The translations under genes and the position numbers were made by a program. A DNA stretch of 64,000 nt from positions 330 to 64,329 of the forward strand of contig NZ_JAGGOY010000029.1 in assembly GCF_018614095.1 (NCBI RefSeq), read 5' to 3'. The notes beneath the pieces were generated by a model. The model did no database searches, was not told the origin of the DNA, and was given only the letters and a program-made list of their open reading frames with translations. The DNA comes from Streptomyces sp. ISL-87 (GTDB taxonomy: Bacteria; Actinomycetota; Actinomycetes; Streptomycetales; Streptomycetaceae). How positions within the stretch are numbered: position 1 is the stretch's first letter; each line of letters starts with the position of its first letter. Below, piece by piece: positions 21,925-29,931 of the stretch.

Positions 21925-22665
21925 TCAGCCCTGGGCCGAGGCCTTGCGGCGGCGGACCACCAGGACGGTACCGGCGGCGATCAGCGCACCCGCCATCGTG
22001 GCGAGCAGCCCGATCGGAGCGTCGGAACCGGTCTTCGCGAGGTCACCCCCGGTGGAACCGCCCACGGCGGCCACCGAAGCCGACGGGGCCGGGGAGGTCG
22101 GGGCGCCCGACGACGGCGACACGCTCGCCGAGACCGACGGGCTCGCGGTCTTCGACACGGACGGCGAGGCCGACGTGCTGGAGCTGGGCGAGACCGAGGT
22201 CGACGGCGAGGTGCTCGGCGACGTCGACGTCGAGGGGCTCGGCTTCGTGGTGGCCGGGCAGGTGTGCGACAGGTTGAACCACGGGACGTCGGCGCCCTTG
22301 AGCTCGGCGGACGCCGCCGTCAGCTTCGCACCCGGCTCGGACGCCACGTAGGCGTGCTTGTCCGACGGCGGACCGAAGACGGTCACGACCTTCTGCCCAC
22401 CGGGCTCGAAGGTGACCGTGAGCTTCACGAACGTGGTGGAGTTGCCGGGCAGCACGAAGTGCCAGCCGTCCTGGTTCGCGGGTATGTCCGCGCACTCCTT
22501 CTCGTTCTTCACGCCGTTCGACGTGGCGGTGAGCGGAAGCGTCTGGTGGACCTGGCGGGTGAAGGTGTCGTCGGCCGCGAAGGCGGGAGCGGCGCCGGCG
22601 GCGAGGAGCAGCGAGGCCGCGACGGGGAGCGTCGCGGCAGCCCAACGGTTCCTGGAAATGGGCAT
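21925..22665 (-). CDS. Sortase-anchored Ser/Thr/Pro-rich surface protein (LAKTG signal)
   Basis: The 246-residue protein has a Sec signal peptide (AAATLPVAASLLLAAGAAPAFA), a folded domain of about 110 residues with two Cys (KECADI and LSHTC), then a long Ser/Thr/Pro spacer of repeated SPSxSxS units. The C terminus is a cell-wall sorting signal: LAKTG, a hydrophobic helix and the basic tail VVRRRKAS. The LAxTG form is the one recognised by class E sortases in Streptomyces, so the protein should be covalently attached to peptidoglycan. The folded domain is not recognised. ATG 22665 follows cagaggt; the longer frame would lack a leading signal peptide. Confidence 0.85.
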   Translation of the reverse strand: MPISRNRWAAATLPVAASLLLAAGAAPAFAADDTFTRQVHQTLPLTATSNGVKNEKECADIPANQDGWHFVLPGNSTTFVKLTVTFEPGGQKVVTVFGPPSDKHAYVASEPGAKLTAASAELKGADVPWFNLSHTCPATTKPSPSTSTSPSTSPSTSVSPSSSTSASPSVSKTASPSVSASVSPSSGAPTSPAPSASVAAVGGSTGGDLAKTGSDAPIGLLATMAGALIAAGTVLVVRRRKASAQG

Positions 22666-22710
22666 GGTGGTACCTCTGATGAAAGAGAGGGGATTGTGCC
22701 GTGGGGGATG

Positions 22711-22732
22711 GCGGCTCAGCATGCTGAGCCGC
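22711..22732. promoter_or_regulatory. 22-bp perfect palindrome between pth and the surface-protein gene
   Basis: The palindrome has 11-bp arms with no spacer, starting gcggctcagca at 22711, 46 bp upstream of the surface-protein ATG and 100 bp past the pth stop. It could be an operator for the surface-protein gene or a hairpin ending the pth transcript. The absence of a loop favours a protein-binding site. Confidence 0.45.
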
Positions 22733-22831
22733 ACCCGCCCAGGTCAAGAGGCACTCGCAGGTATTCGTACGGAGTTGCTATCGGACGTGCCGATTGTCCG
22801 AAGTAACGATATCCCTACAGGTCGCCCGCGG

Positions 22832-23422
22832 TCAGGAGTTGTACGCCGACTGCGCCCGCTCCAGACCCTCCTGGATCAGGCACTCCACAGCATCCGCCGC
22901 CCGGTCCACGAACCAGTCCAGCTCCTTGCGCTCCGTCGACGAGAAATCCTTCAGCACGAAATCCGCGACCTGCATACGCCCAGGCGGGCGACCGATACCG
23001 CAGCGCACACGGTGATAGTCAGAGCCCATCGACTTCGTCATCGACTTCAGACCGTTGTGCCCGTTGTCCCCACCGCCCAGCTTCAACCGCAGCGTCGGAT
23101 AGTCGATGTCCAGCTCGTCATGGACCGCCACGATCCGGTCCAGCGGCACCTTGTAGAAGTCCCGCAGCGCCGTCACCGGCCCACCGGACAGATTCATGTA
23201 CGACATGGGCTTCGCCAGCACCACCCGCCGGTTCGCCGGCCCCGGCGCACCGATACGGCCCTCGACCACCTGAGCCCGCGACTTGTGCGCCTTGAACTTC
23301 CCACGCATCCGGTCCGCCAGCAGGTCGGCCACCATGAACCCGATGTTGTGGCGGTTGCCCGCATAGTCCGGGCCCGGGTTCCCAAGCCCGACGATCAACC
23401 AGGGCGCCGCGTCGTCCGACAT
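22832..23422 (-). CDS. pth: Peptidyl-tRNA hydrolase
   Basis: Pth cleaves peptides from tRNAs released by drop-off, recycling tRNA. The 196-residue protein has the family start [21 protein letters not shown] with the catalytic His in [20 protein letters not shown] (the Asp that activates the His) and [15 protein letters not shown] 23422 is preceded by AAGGAG eight bases upstream; the TTG one codon earlier is not used. It is last in the glmU-prs-rplY-pth run, 92 bp after rplY with a hairpin in the gap. Confidence 0.96.
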   Translation of the reverse strand: MSDDAAPWLIVGLGNPGPDYAGNRHNIGFMVADLLADRMRGKFKAHKSRAQVVEGRIGAPGPANRRVVLAKPMSYMNLSGGPVTALRDFYKVPLDRIVAVHDELDIDYPTLRLKLGGGDNGHNGLKSMTKSMGSDYHRVRCGIGRPPGRMQVADFVLKDFSSTERKELDWFVDRAADAVECLIQEGLERAQSAYNS

Positions 23423-23445
23423 CAAAAGAGCTCCTTAACGAAGAC

Positions 23446-23482
23446 GACCGCCGTCCCGCTCCAGTGGAGCCGGACGGCGGTC
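23446..23482 (-). terminator. Hairpin between rplY and pth
   Basis: A 17-bp stem with one mismatch (gaccgccgtcccgctcc / ggagccggacggcggtc) and a 3-nt loop, directly after the rplY stop. It may reduce read-through into pth rather than stop it fully. Confidence 0.6.
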
Positions 23483-23514
23483 GGTCAGCAAGTGCTGAGG
23501 GAGAAGGGCGAGGC

Positions 23515-24099
23515 TCAGGCCTCGGTGCCCTCGGCAGCCTCGGCGGCCGGCTCCTCGGCCTGCGGGGCCACGACCTGCAGAACGGCGACGTCACCGTCGA
23601 CGGCCAGCGTGGTGCCGGCCGGCAGGACCAGGTCCTTGGCGTGGATGGTGGCGCCGGCCTCGAGGCCCGCGATGGAGACCGTGACCTCGGTCGGGATGTG
23701 CGTGGCCTCGGCCTCGACCGTGATGGTGTTGAGGAGGGTCTCCAGCATGTTCGAACCCGCGGCCAGCTCGCCCTCGGTGACGACGGCGACCTCGACGGTG
23801 ACCTTCTCGCCCTTCTTGACGATCAGGTAGTCGACGTGGGTCAGCGTGCGCTTGACCGGGTGACGCTGGATCGCCTTCGGGATGACCAGCTCGGTGCCGC
23901 CGCCCGCGATGTCCAGGGAGATCAGGACGTTCGCGGTCTTCAGCGCCATGAACAGGCCGTGGCCCTCGACGTCAACGTGCTTCGGGGCGGTGCCGTGACC
24001 GTAGATGACACCGGGAACCTGGCCGTCGCGACGGGCCTGGCGGGCAGCGCCCTTGCCGAAGTTGGTGCGGGAAACGGCGGAAAGCTTGACCTCGGACAT
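23515..24099 (-). CDS. rplY: 50S ribosomal protein L25 / general stress protein Ctc
   Basis: The 194-residue long form has an N-terminal 5S-rRNA-binding L25 domain (MSEVKLSAVSRTNFGKGAARQ, VPGVIYGHG) and a C-terminal TL5/Ctc beta domain. It ends in an Ala/Glu-rich acidic tail (EEPAAEAAEG). It binds 5S rRNA in the central protuberance. The ATG at 24099 has GAGGAG five bases upstream; an in-frame GTG at 24105 overlaps that SD and is rejected. Its neighbours prs upstream and pth downstream are the usual actinobacterial order. Confidence 0.95.
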   Translation of the reverse strand: MSEVKLSAVSRTNFGKGAARQARRDGQVPGVIYGHGTAPKHVDVEGHGLFMALKTANVLISLDIAGGGTELVIPKAIQRHPVKRTLTHVDYLIVKKGEKVTVEVAVVTEGELAAGSNMLETLLNTITVEAEATHIPTEVTVSIAGLEAGATIHAKDLVLPAGTTLAVDGDVAVLQVVAPQAEEPAAEAAEGTEA

Positions 24100-24194
24100 G
24101 CTCACTCCTCGTGGGGTGACGGAAATGGACGACAGTCACCCGGCCGAAACGGCCTGCTACGAAGAGCGCGTCGATAACGGAGCCCCGCACACAA

Positions 24195-24253
24195 AAGTGC
24201 GGCCTCCCTCGCCGAGCAACTTCGAAAGTCTACCCGGCGGGAAGGCCGCACTT
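24195..24253 (-). terminator. Intrinsic terminator after prs
   Basis: Arms aagtgcggcc (24195-24204) and ggccgcactt (24244-24253), extended by partly paired tccctcgccg / cggcggg segments, form a long stem. On the minus strand it is followed by TTTT, making this one of the few T-tailed terminators in the window. Confidence 0.8.
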
Positions 24254-24277
24254 CAAAAGGATCTTCTGTGGTGCTTG

Positions 24278-24337
24278 TTACTGCTGCGCTTACCGCTGCG
24301 CTTACCGCTGCTCTTACTGCTGCTCTTACTGCTGCTC
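24278..24337 (-). repeat. 12-bp tandem repeat carrying the prs stop codon (5 copies)
   Basis: Read on the minus strand, the last codons of prs, GAG CAG CAG TAA, are followed by four more 12-bp units in the same frame (GAGCAGCAGTAA, GAGCAGCGGTAA, GCGCAGCGGTAA, GCGCAGCAGTAA). Stop codons therefore recur in frame at 24326, 24314, 24302, 24290 and 24278. Confidence 0.9.
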
Positions 24338-25303
24338 TTCGAACAGGCTCGTGACCGAGCCGTCCTCGAAGACCTCACGCACCGCACGCGCCACCATCGG
24401 AGCGATCGACAGCACCGTGATCTTGTCGAGCTCCAGATCCGACGGATCCGGCAGCGTGTTCGTGAAGATGAACTCGCTCACCTTCGAGTTCTTCAGACGG
24501 TCGGCCGCAGGACCCGACAGGATGCCGTGCGTCGCCGTCACGATCACGTCCTCGGCGCCGTGCGCGAACAGCGCATCGGCCGCGGCGCAGATCGTGCCAC
24601 CCGTGTCGATCATGTCGTCGACCAGGACACACACGCGGCCCTTGACCTCACCGACGACCTCGTGAACGGTCACCTGGTTGGCGACGTCCTTGTCACGGCG
24701 CTTGTGCACGATGGCCAGCGGCGCGTCCAGACGGTCACACCAGCGGTCGGCCACACGCACACGGCCGGCGTCCGGGGAGACGATCGTCAGCTTGGACCGG
24801 TCCACCTTGGCGCCCACGTAGTCCGCGAGGACCGGCAGAGCCGAAAGGTGGTCGACCGGGCCGTCGAAGAAGCCCTGGATCTGGTCGGTGTGCAGGTCGA
24901 CCGTCAGGATGCGGTCCGCACCCGCCGTCTTCAGCAGATCCGCGACCAGCCGCGCCGAGATCGGCTCGCGGCCCTTGTGCTTCTTGTCCTGACGGGCGTA
25001 CCCGTAGGACGGAATGATCACGGTGATGGAGCGTGCCGACGCGCGCTTCAGCGCATCGATCATGATCAACTGCTCCATGATCCACTTGTTGATCGGAGCC
25101 GTGTGGCTCTGGATCAGGAAGCAGTCCGCGCCACGAGCCGACTCCTGGAAACGAACGTAGATCTCACCGTTCGCAAAGTCGAAAGCCTTGGTCGGCACGA
25201 GGCCGACACCCAACTGATGCGCGACCTCCTCGGCCAGCTCGGGGTGGGCGCGGCCGGAGAAGAGCATCAGCTTCTTCTCGCCGGTCGTCTTGATCCCGGT
25301 CAC
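24326..25303 (-). CDS. prs: Ribose-phosphate pyrophosphokinase
   Basis: Prs makes PRPP from ribose-5-phosphate and ATP for nucleotide, His and Trp synthesis. The 325-residue protein has the class I features: LFSGRAHPELAEEVA, the catalytic HKGREPISARL region, the PRPP-synthase signature DLHTDQIQGFF and the PRPP-binding loop VCVLVDDMIDTGGTI. The GTG start at 25303 has gaggaga about ten bases upstream. It lies downstream of glmU, a conserved pairing. The C terminus ends EEQQ, encoded within a tandem repeat that also supplies the stop codon. Confidence 0.96.
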   Translation of the reverse strand: MTGIKTTGEKKLMLFSGRAHPELAEEVAHQLGVGLVPTKAFDFANGEIYVRFQESARGADCFLIQSHTAPINKWIMEQLIMIDALKRASARSITVIIPSYGYARQDKKHKGREPISARLVADLLKTAGADRILTVDLHTDQIQGFFDGPVDHLSALPVLADYVGAKVDRSKLTIVSPDAGRVRVADRWCDRLDAPLAIVHKRRDKDVANQVTVHEVVGEVKGRVCVLVDDMIDTGGTICAAADALFAHGAEDVIVTATHGILSGPAADRLKNSKVSEFIFTNTLPDPSDLELDKITVLSIAPMVARAVREVFEDGSVTSLFEEQQ

Positions 25304-25447
25304 AGCACAGTCTCCTCAGACGTGTTGAAAGCTGCTCGCCCCCATGTGCGTCCGTCCCGCACACGGTGAGCCAGCCGAATTGCGTGCACTATCACGGTAC
25401 GCCGTCCCCGACGTACCCGTTTCCGGTCAGTTCACCTCAGCGGCGCC

Positions 25448-26896
25448 TCAGCGCGACTCGGCGTCCTCACCGACCGCCGACTGCGCCGCCGCAGCAGCAG
25501 CACTACCCGGACGCTTACGAGCCACCCAGCCCTCGATATTCCGCTGCTGGCCCCGCGCCACAGCCAGCGCACCCGCCGGCACATCCTTCGTGATCACCGA
25601 GCCGGCCGCCGTGTAGGCACCGTCCCCGATGGTGACAGGCGCCACAAACATGTTGTCCGAACCCGTCTTGCAATGTGAACCGACGGTGGTGTGGTGCTTG
25701 TGCTCACCGTCGTAGTTCACGAAGACGCTCGCCGCACCGATGTTGGTGTACTCACCGATCGTCGCATCGCCCACGTACGACAGGTGCGGCACCTTCGTAC
25801 CCTCACCGATCGTCGCGTTCTTCATCTCGACGTACGTGCCCGCCTTGGCCTTCAGGCCCAGGTTCGTACCCGGACGCAGGTACGCGAACGGACCCACACT
25901 CGCCGACTCACCGATCACGGCCGTGTCCGCCACCGTGTTGTCCACCCGGGCCCCCGGACCCACCTGGGTGTCCTTCAGCCGCGTGTTCGGACCCACCTCG
26001 GCGCCCTCCGCGATGTGCGTGGCGCCCAGCAGCTGCGTACCCGGGTGGACCAGCGCGTCCTGCCCGAACGTCACCGTCACGTCGACAAACGTGCTCGCCG
26101 GGTCGACCACCGTCACGCCGGCCAGCATCGCCTGCTCCAGCAGCCGCGCGTTCAGCAGACCGCGCGCCTCCGCCAGCTGCACCCGGTTGTTGATCCCCAG
26201 GATCTGCCGGTGATCCGCACCCACGGCCGCACCGACGCGGTGACCCGCCTCGCGCAGGATCCCGAGCACATCGGTGAGGTACTCCTCACCCTGGCTGTTG
26301 TCCGTACGGACCTTGCCGAGCGCGTCACTGAGCAGGGCACCGTCGAAGGCGAAGACACCGGAGTTGATCTCACGGATGGCGCGCTGCGCGTCAGTGGCGT
26401 CCTTGTGCTCGACGATCGCCGTGACGGCGCCGGTGGCGGCGTCACGGACGATGCGGCCGTAGCCGGTGGAGTCCGGGACCTCGGCGGTCAGCACGGTGAC
26501 GGCGTTGCCGTCGGCCTCGTGCGTGGCCGTCAGCTGGGCCAGGGTCTCGCCGGTCAGCAGCGGGGTGTCGCCGCAGACGACGACCACGGTGCCGGTGATC
26601 TCGCCGCCGAGCTCTTCGAGAGCCATCCGGACGGCGTGGCCGGTGCCGTTCTGCTCGTACTGGACGGCGGTGCGGACGCCCGCGTCGATCGCGGCGAGGT
26701 GCGCGGTGACCTGCTCGCGGGCGTGGCCGACGACGACCACGAGGTGCGCGGGGTCCAGCTCGCGCGAGGCGGCGACGACGTGTCCCACGAGCGACCGCCC
26801 GCAGATCTCGTGCAGGACCTTGGGGGTGGTCGACTTCATGCGGGTGCCCTCACCCGCTGCGAGTACGACGACGGCTGCCGGGCGGTTGGCGCTCAC
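25448..26896 (-). CDS. glmU: Bifunctional UDP-N-acetylglucosamine pyrophosphorylase / glucosamine-1-phosphate acetyltransferase
   Basis: GlmU acetylates glucosamine-1-phosphate and then uridylylates it to UDP-GlcNAc, the precursor of peptidoglycan. The 482-residue protein has the N-terminal nucleotidyltransferase loop LAAGEGTRMKSTTPKVLHE and GDTPLL, and a C-terminal left-handed beta-helix with hexapeptide repeats (VGPFAYLRPG, IGEYTNIGAAS) including the acetyl-CoA region. The GTG start at 26896 follows gaaggg. An Ala-rich acidic tail extends the C terminus, as in other actinomycetes. It heads the minus-strand run glmU-prs. Confidence 0.96.
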   Translation of the reverse strand: MSANRPAAVVVLAAGEGTRMKSTTPKVLHEICGRSLVGHVVAASRELDPAHLVVVVGHAREQVTAHLAAIDAGVRTAVQYEQNGTGHAVRMALEELGGEITGTVVVVCGDTPLLTGETLAQLTATHEADGNAVTVLTAEVPDSTGYGRIVRDAATGAVTAIVEHKDATDAQRAIREINSGVFAFDGALLSDALGKVRTDNSQGEEYLTDVLGILREAGHRVGAAVGADHRQILGINNRVQLAEARGLLNARLLEQAMLAGVTVVDPASTFVDVTVTFGQDALVHPGTQLLGATHIAEGAEVGPNTRLKDTQVGPGARVDNTVADTAVIGESASVGPFAYLRPGTNLGLKAKAGTYVEMKNATIGEGTKVPHLSYVGDATIGEYTNIGAASVFVNYDGEHKHHTTVGSHCKTGSDNMFVAPVTIGDGAYTAAGSVITKDVPAGALAVARGQQRNIEGWVARKRPGSAAAAAAQSAVGEDAESR

Positions 26897-26966
26897 GGGT
26901 GTGCCCTTCGGCTTTGGGTGGTGGACCCGTGAAGGATACCGGGGGGTGGGGGGCCGTAAATAAAGC

Positions 26967-26994
26967 CGGGTCCCGACCGTGTGGTCAGGACCCG
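26967..26994 (-). terminator. Terminator of the tRNA-Gln gene
   Basis: A 12-bp stem with one mismatch (cgggtcccgacc / ggtcaggacccg) and loop gtgt is followed on the minus strand by the T-rich ctttattta. It lies just past the tRNA 3' end. Confidence 0.8.
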
Positions 26995-27004
26995 AGCTTC
27001 AGAG

Positions 27005-27081
27005 CTCCCGGGGCAGGAGTCGAACCTGCGTCGTACCCACATTCAAAGTGTGGTCGCCCCTGCCGACAGAGCAACCCGGGA
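27005..27081 (-). tRNA. tRNA-Gln (anticodon UUG)
   Basis: Read on the minus strand, the acceptor stem tcccggg/cccggga, D arm gctc-gggc, anticodon stem ccaca/tgtgg with loop cTTTGaa (anticodon TTG), and T arm gcagg-ttcgact-cctgc all form. The discriminator base is G and no CCA is encoded. The anticodon UUG reads CAA and possibly CAG glutamine codons. The unusual strand order places it 14 bp from the end of the neighbouring HTH/LAGLIDADG-like gene. Confidence 0.93.
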
Positions 27082-27095
27082 TTGCAGCGGCCAGC

Positions 27096-27989
27096 CTACG
27101 CGTTCATGCGGCTTGCCTCCACTGCCATCTGCGACCACCACCCTTCGATTCGGCGGTAGAGGTCGGCGCTGTCGAGCACACCGACCACCAGGCAACCCCG
27201 GTAGTCGGCGCCCACGTTCTTGCGGACCGTCTTCGGGTTGTGCTTCTTGAGCGTCGTCCGTTGCAGGTACGAATGGTCGACTCGTACGAGGTCAGCCCAG
27301 TACTGCTCGGCTCCGGCGACGTCTCCGGACTCGTGGATCATCAGGCGGTACTGCACGCGTTCGGGCGCGACGCCGAGGAGGTTGAGCCACGCCTGGAAGA
27401 GCCGGATCATGTCCGGGTCGCTGTTGACGAAGATCACCCGCTCGCGCCGTGCGTACGGCTTGCTCTTCTGGCCTTCGGCCCAATAAAGCCCGATACCGAC
27501 GAGGAAAAGCTCCCGTTCCGACATCGAACCCAGCTCCGCGGCCGCCGCCCGCTTCGTCTGTTGCCGTTCGACCTCGCGCCTCTCCAAGGTCTTCTCCCAG
27601 CCGCGCCGGGAGATCTCCGCGGCCTCCTCGGGGGAGCGGTGCCGCTCCGGTTTCGGGAGATCGCGGACCCAGAGGGAGATCGAGCTCTTCGAGCAGCCCA
27701 GCTCGACCTGGATCTCGTCGTACGTGAGGCCCTGGAGGCGGAGCTCGCGGGCCTTCGCGCGGAGGTCGTCCTTGGCGTTGGGGCGCTTGGTCCATTCCGG
27801 TGCGGGCTCGCCCTCCAGCAGGCTGTTCAGGATGTTGTTGTTGTGGACGTGCAGGCGGTCGCGGATCTGGCGGCGGCTGAGGCCCTCGCGGCGGAGGGTG
27901 ACGGCCTGCTCGCGCAGGGCCTCGTAGCTGGTGGCGCCCGTGCGGAGGCCGCCGGTGCCGTCGCCCGGGCGACGTCGGATTTCGGTCAT
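27096..27989 (-). CDS. Helix-turn-helix protein with LAGLIDADG-endonuclease-like C-terminal half
   Basis: The 297-residue protein starts with two resolvase-like helix-turn-helix segments: YEALREQAVTLRREGLSRRQIRDRLHV and DDLRAKARELRLQGLTYDEIQVELGCSKSSISLWV. A charged linker follows. The second half resembles a two-domain LAGLIDADG-type fold: LFLVGIGLYWAEGQKSK, then VNSDPDMIRLFQAWL, and at the end YRGCLVVGVLDSADLYRRI. A classical LAGLIDADG acidic residue could be the Glu in WAEG and the Asp in VLDSAD. It ends 14 bp before tRNA-Gln, so it may be a freestanding homing-endonuclease relative or a domesticated regulator. ATG 27989 has no clear SD. Confidence 0.65.
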   Translation of the reverse strand: MTEIRRRPGDGTGGLRTGATSYEALREQAVTLRREGLSRRQIRDRLHVHNNNILNSLLEGEPAPEWTKRPNAKDDLRAKARELRLQGLTYDEIQVELGCSKSSISLWVRDLPKPERHRSPEEAAEISRRGWEKTLERREVERQQTKRAAAAELGSMSERELFLVGIGLYWAEGQKSKPYARRERVIFVNSDPDMIRLFQAWLNLLGVAPERVQYRLMIHESGDVAGAEQYWADLVRVDHSYLQRTTLKKHNPKTVRKNVGADYRGCLVVGVLDSADLYRRIEGWWSQMAVEASRMNA

Positions 27990-28120
27990 GTCGCCAATGT
28001 CGTCCGGAATGTGGGACTCAGGTCCCGGCCAGCGGACTATTCAGCCGTACGTGCGATTACCGCCGGTTTGCAGGAATTCAGTTCGTCTGTGTGCTGGGGG
28101 CGCTGCGTACGCTGGACGGC

Positions 28121-29404
28121 ATGACCAGTACGGGGGAAGAGCAAGGCGGGACAGGGCGGGACGGGCCCTGGTGGTGGGAGAGGCGGCGGGGGGTCGCCTT
28201 GGACGTGGGGCTGGGGGTGGTGTCCGCCGTTGAGTGCGGACTGGAGGGGATCCCGTTCGCTCGCGAGGCGCACGTGCCGGTGGCCGTGGGGGTGCTGTTC
28301 GGGGTGTTGGTGGGAGCCACCCTCGTGCTGCGGCGGCGCTGGCCGATCGCGGTGGTGCTGGTCGCGATCGCGGTGACGCCGGCGGAGATGGGGTTCCTGC
28401 TCGCGGTGGTGGGCCTGTACACGCTGGCGTCCTTCGAGGTGCCCCGGCGGATCACCGCGACGCTGGCCTCGATGTCGCTGGCCGCCACGTTCGTCGTGAT
28501 GTACCTGCGGACCCGTGGGGACGTGGAGGCCGACCGGACGCTCGTGATCCTGCTGTCCGTGTTCGTGGCGGTGGCGCTGACCGTGCCGCCGGTGCTGCTC
28601 GGGCTGTACGTCGGGGCGCGGCGCCGTCTGATGGAGAGCCTTCAGGAGCGGGCGGATTCGTTGGAGCGGGAGTTGTCGCTGCTGGCGGACCGGGCGGAGG
28701 AGCGGGCCGAGTGGGCGCGGACGGAGGAGCGGACGCGGATCGCGCGGGAGATGCATGACGTGGTGGCGCACCGGGTGTCGTTGATGGTGGTGCATGCGGC
28801 GGCGTTGCAGGCCGTGGCGGTGAAGGATCCGGTGAAGGCGGCGAGGAATGCGGCGCTGGTCGGGGACATGGGGCGGCAGGCGCTGACGGAGTTGCGGGAG
28901 ATGTTGGGGGTGCTGCGGGCGGAGTCGCCGAAGCCGGCGGCGGCGTCGGTGGTGCCTGTGCCTGTGCCCGTGCCGGTGGGTTTGGCGGGGGGTTTTGAGG
29001 ACGGGCCTTCGCTGGGTGAGCTGGAGGCGTTGGTGGGGCAGTCGCGGGCGGCGGGGATGGTCGTGGAGCTGGATGTGCGGGGTGGCGCGGGGGAGGCGTA
29101 TCCGGCGGAGGTGGAGCAGGCGGCGTACCGGGTGGTGCAGGAGGCGTTGACCAACTGCCACAAGCATGCGCCGGGTGCGCGGGTCGTCGTACGGCTGGCG
29201 CATCGGGAGGGGGAGGTGGCGATGCAGGTGGAGAACGGGCCGTGTGACGGGGAGGCTGCTGTGCCTGGGTTGCCCAGTGGGGGGAACGGGCTGGTGGGGA
29301 TGCGGGAGCGGGTGCTCGGGCTGGGTGGGGTGTTCGTGTCGGGGCCGACGGATGCGGGTGGGTTCCGGGTGTCGGCGGTGCTGCCGAGCTGGCGGGAGGA
29401 GTAG
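28121..29404 (+). CDS. NarL-type (HisKA_3) sensor histidine kinase, orphan
   Basis: The 427-residue membrane kinase has four to five N-terminal transmembrane helices and no extracellular domain. A helical linker with basic-acidic heptads (SLQERADSLERELSLLADRAEE) leads to the dimerisation/phospho-acceptor box RIAREMHDVVAHRVSLM (His in MHDV), an N box EALTNCHKHA and G box GNGLVGMRERV. A Val-Pro repeat (PVPVPVPV) lies in a flexible loop between them. No response regulator gene is adjacent, so its partner is elsewhere. TACGCT at 28108-28113 ends seven bases before the ATG, suggesting a leaderless transcript. Downstream is the 7-bp minisatellite. Confidence 0.88.
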   Translation: MTSTGEEQGGTGRDGPWWWERRRGVALDVGLGVVSAVECGLEGIPFAREAHVPVAVGVLFGVLVGATLVLRRRWPIAVVLVAIAVTPAEMGFLLAVVGLYTLASFEVPRRITATLASMSLAATFVVMYLRTRGDVEADRTLVILLSVFVAVALTVPPVLLGLYVGARRRLMESLQERADSLERELSLLADRAEERAEWARTEERTRIAREMHDVVAHRVSLMVVHAAALQAVAVKDPVKAARNAALVGDMGRQALTELREMLGVLRAESPKPAAASVVPVPVPVPVGLAGGFEDGPSLGELEALVGQSRAAGMVVELDVRGGAGEAYPAEVEQAAYRVVQEALTNCHKHAPGARVVVRLAHREGEVAMQVENGPCDGEAAVPGLPSGGNGLVGMRERVLGLGGVFVSGPTDAGGFRVSAVLPSWREE

Positions 29405-29931
29405 GGGGAGGAGCAGGCGGGGGCGGCCTGCGCGGCGCCTGTCGTCTACGCGGCCTGTGCGGCGCCTGCCGTCTGCGCGGTCTGCGGCCTGCGCGGTCTG
29501 CCGTCTGCGCGGCCTGCGCGGCCTGTGCGCGCCTGGGTTGCCTGCCGAGCAGGCGAGTGCGGCCTGTGCGGAGCCTGTGGCCTGCGTGGCCTGCGTGGCG
29601 CGAGTGGTCGCCTGCGGCGTGGGCAGCGGCGGGCGCGCCTGGGTGGTGGTCTGTGCCGGAAGCCGGAAGCCGGAAGCCGGAAGCCGGAAGCCGGAAGCCG
29701 GAAGCCGGAAGCCGGAAGCCGGAAGCCGGAAGCCGGAAGCCGGAAGCCGGAAGCCGGAAGCCGGAAGCCGGAAGCCGGAAGCCGGAAGCCGGAAGCCGGA
29801 AGCCGGAAGCGGGAAGCGGGAAGCGGGAAGCGGGGTGCCGGGTGCCGGGTGCCGGGTGGGGGTGGTCCGGCAGCCGGGGTGGCTTCCGGGTGGGGGTGGG
29901 CCGGAAGCCGGGGGTGGCTTCCGGGTTGGGG
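29405..29931. repeat. 7-bp minisatellite and degenerate repeats, no gene
   Basis: GCCGGAA is repeated 22 times without error from 29655 to 29808. It continues as three copies of GCGGGAA (29809-29829) and then GTGCCGG units to about 29860. The preceding 200 bases (29420-29610) are degenerate GCGGCCTGCGCG-like repeats. Because 7 is not a multiple of 3, every forward frame reads the same RKPEAGS heptad, so the long open frames here are artefacts. It separates the convergent kinase and SUKH-3 genes. Confidence 0.93.

Noticed and set aside
26985..28124. A 381-codon plus-strand frame over the tRNA and HTH/LAGLIDADG gene
   Set aside because: It crosses the tRNA antisense and mirrors a minus-strand gene with clear helix-turn-helix motifs.
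29655..29860. Possible CRISPR array in the minisatellite
   Set aside because: The repeats are 7 bp with no unique spacers; no cas gene is present in the window.
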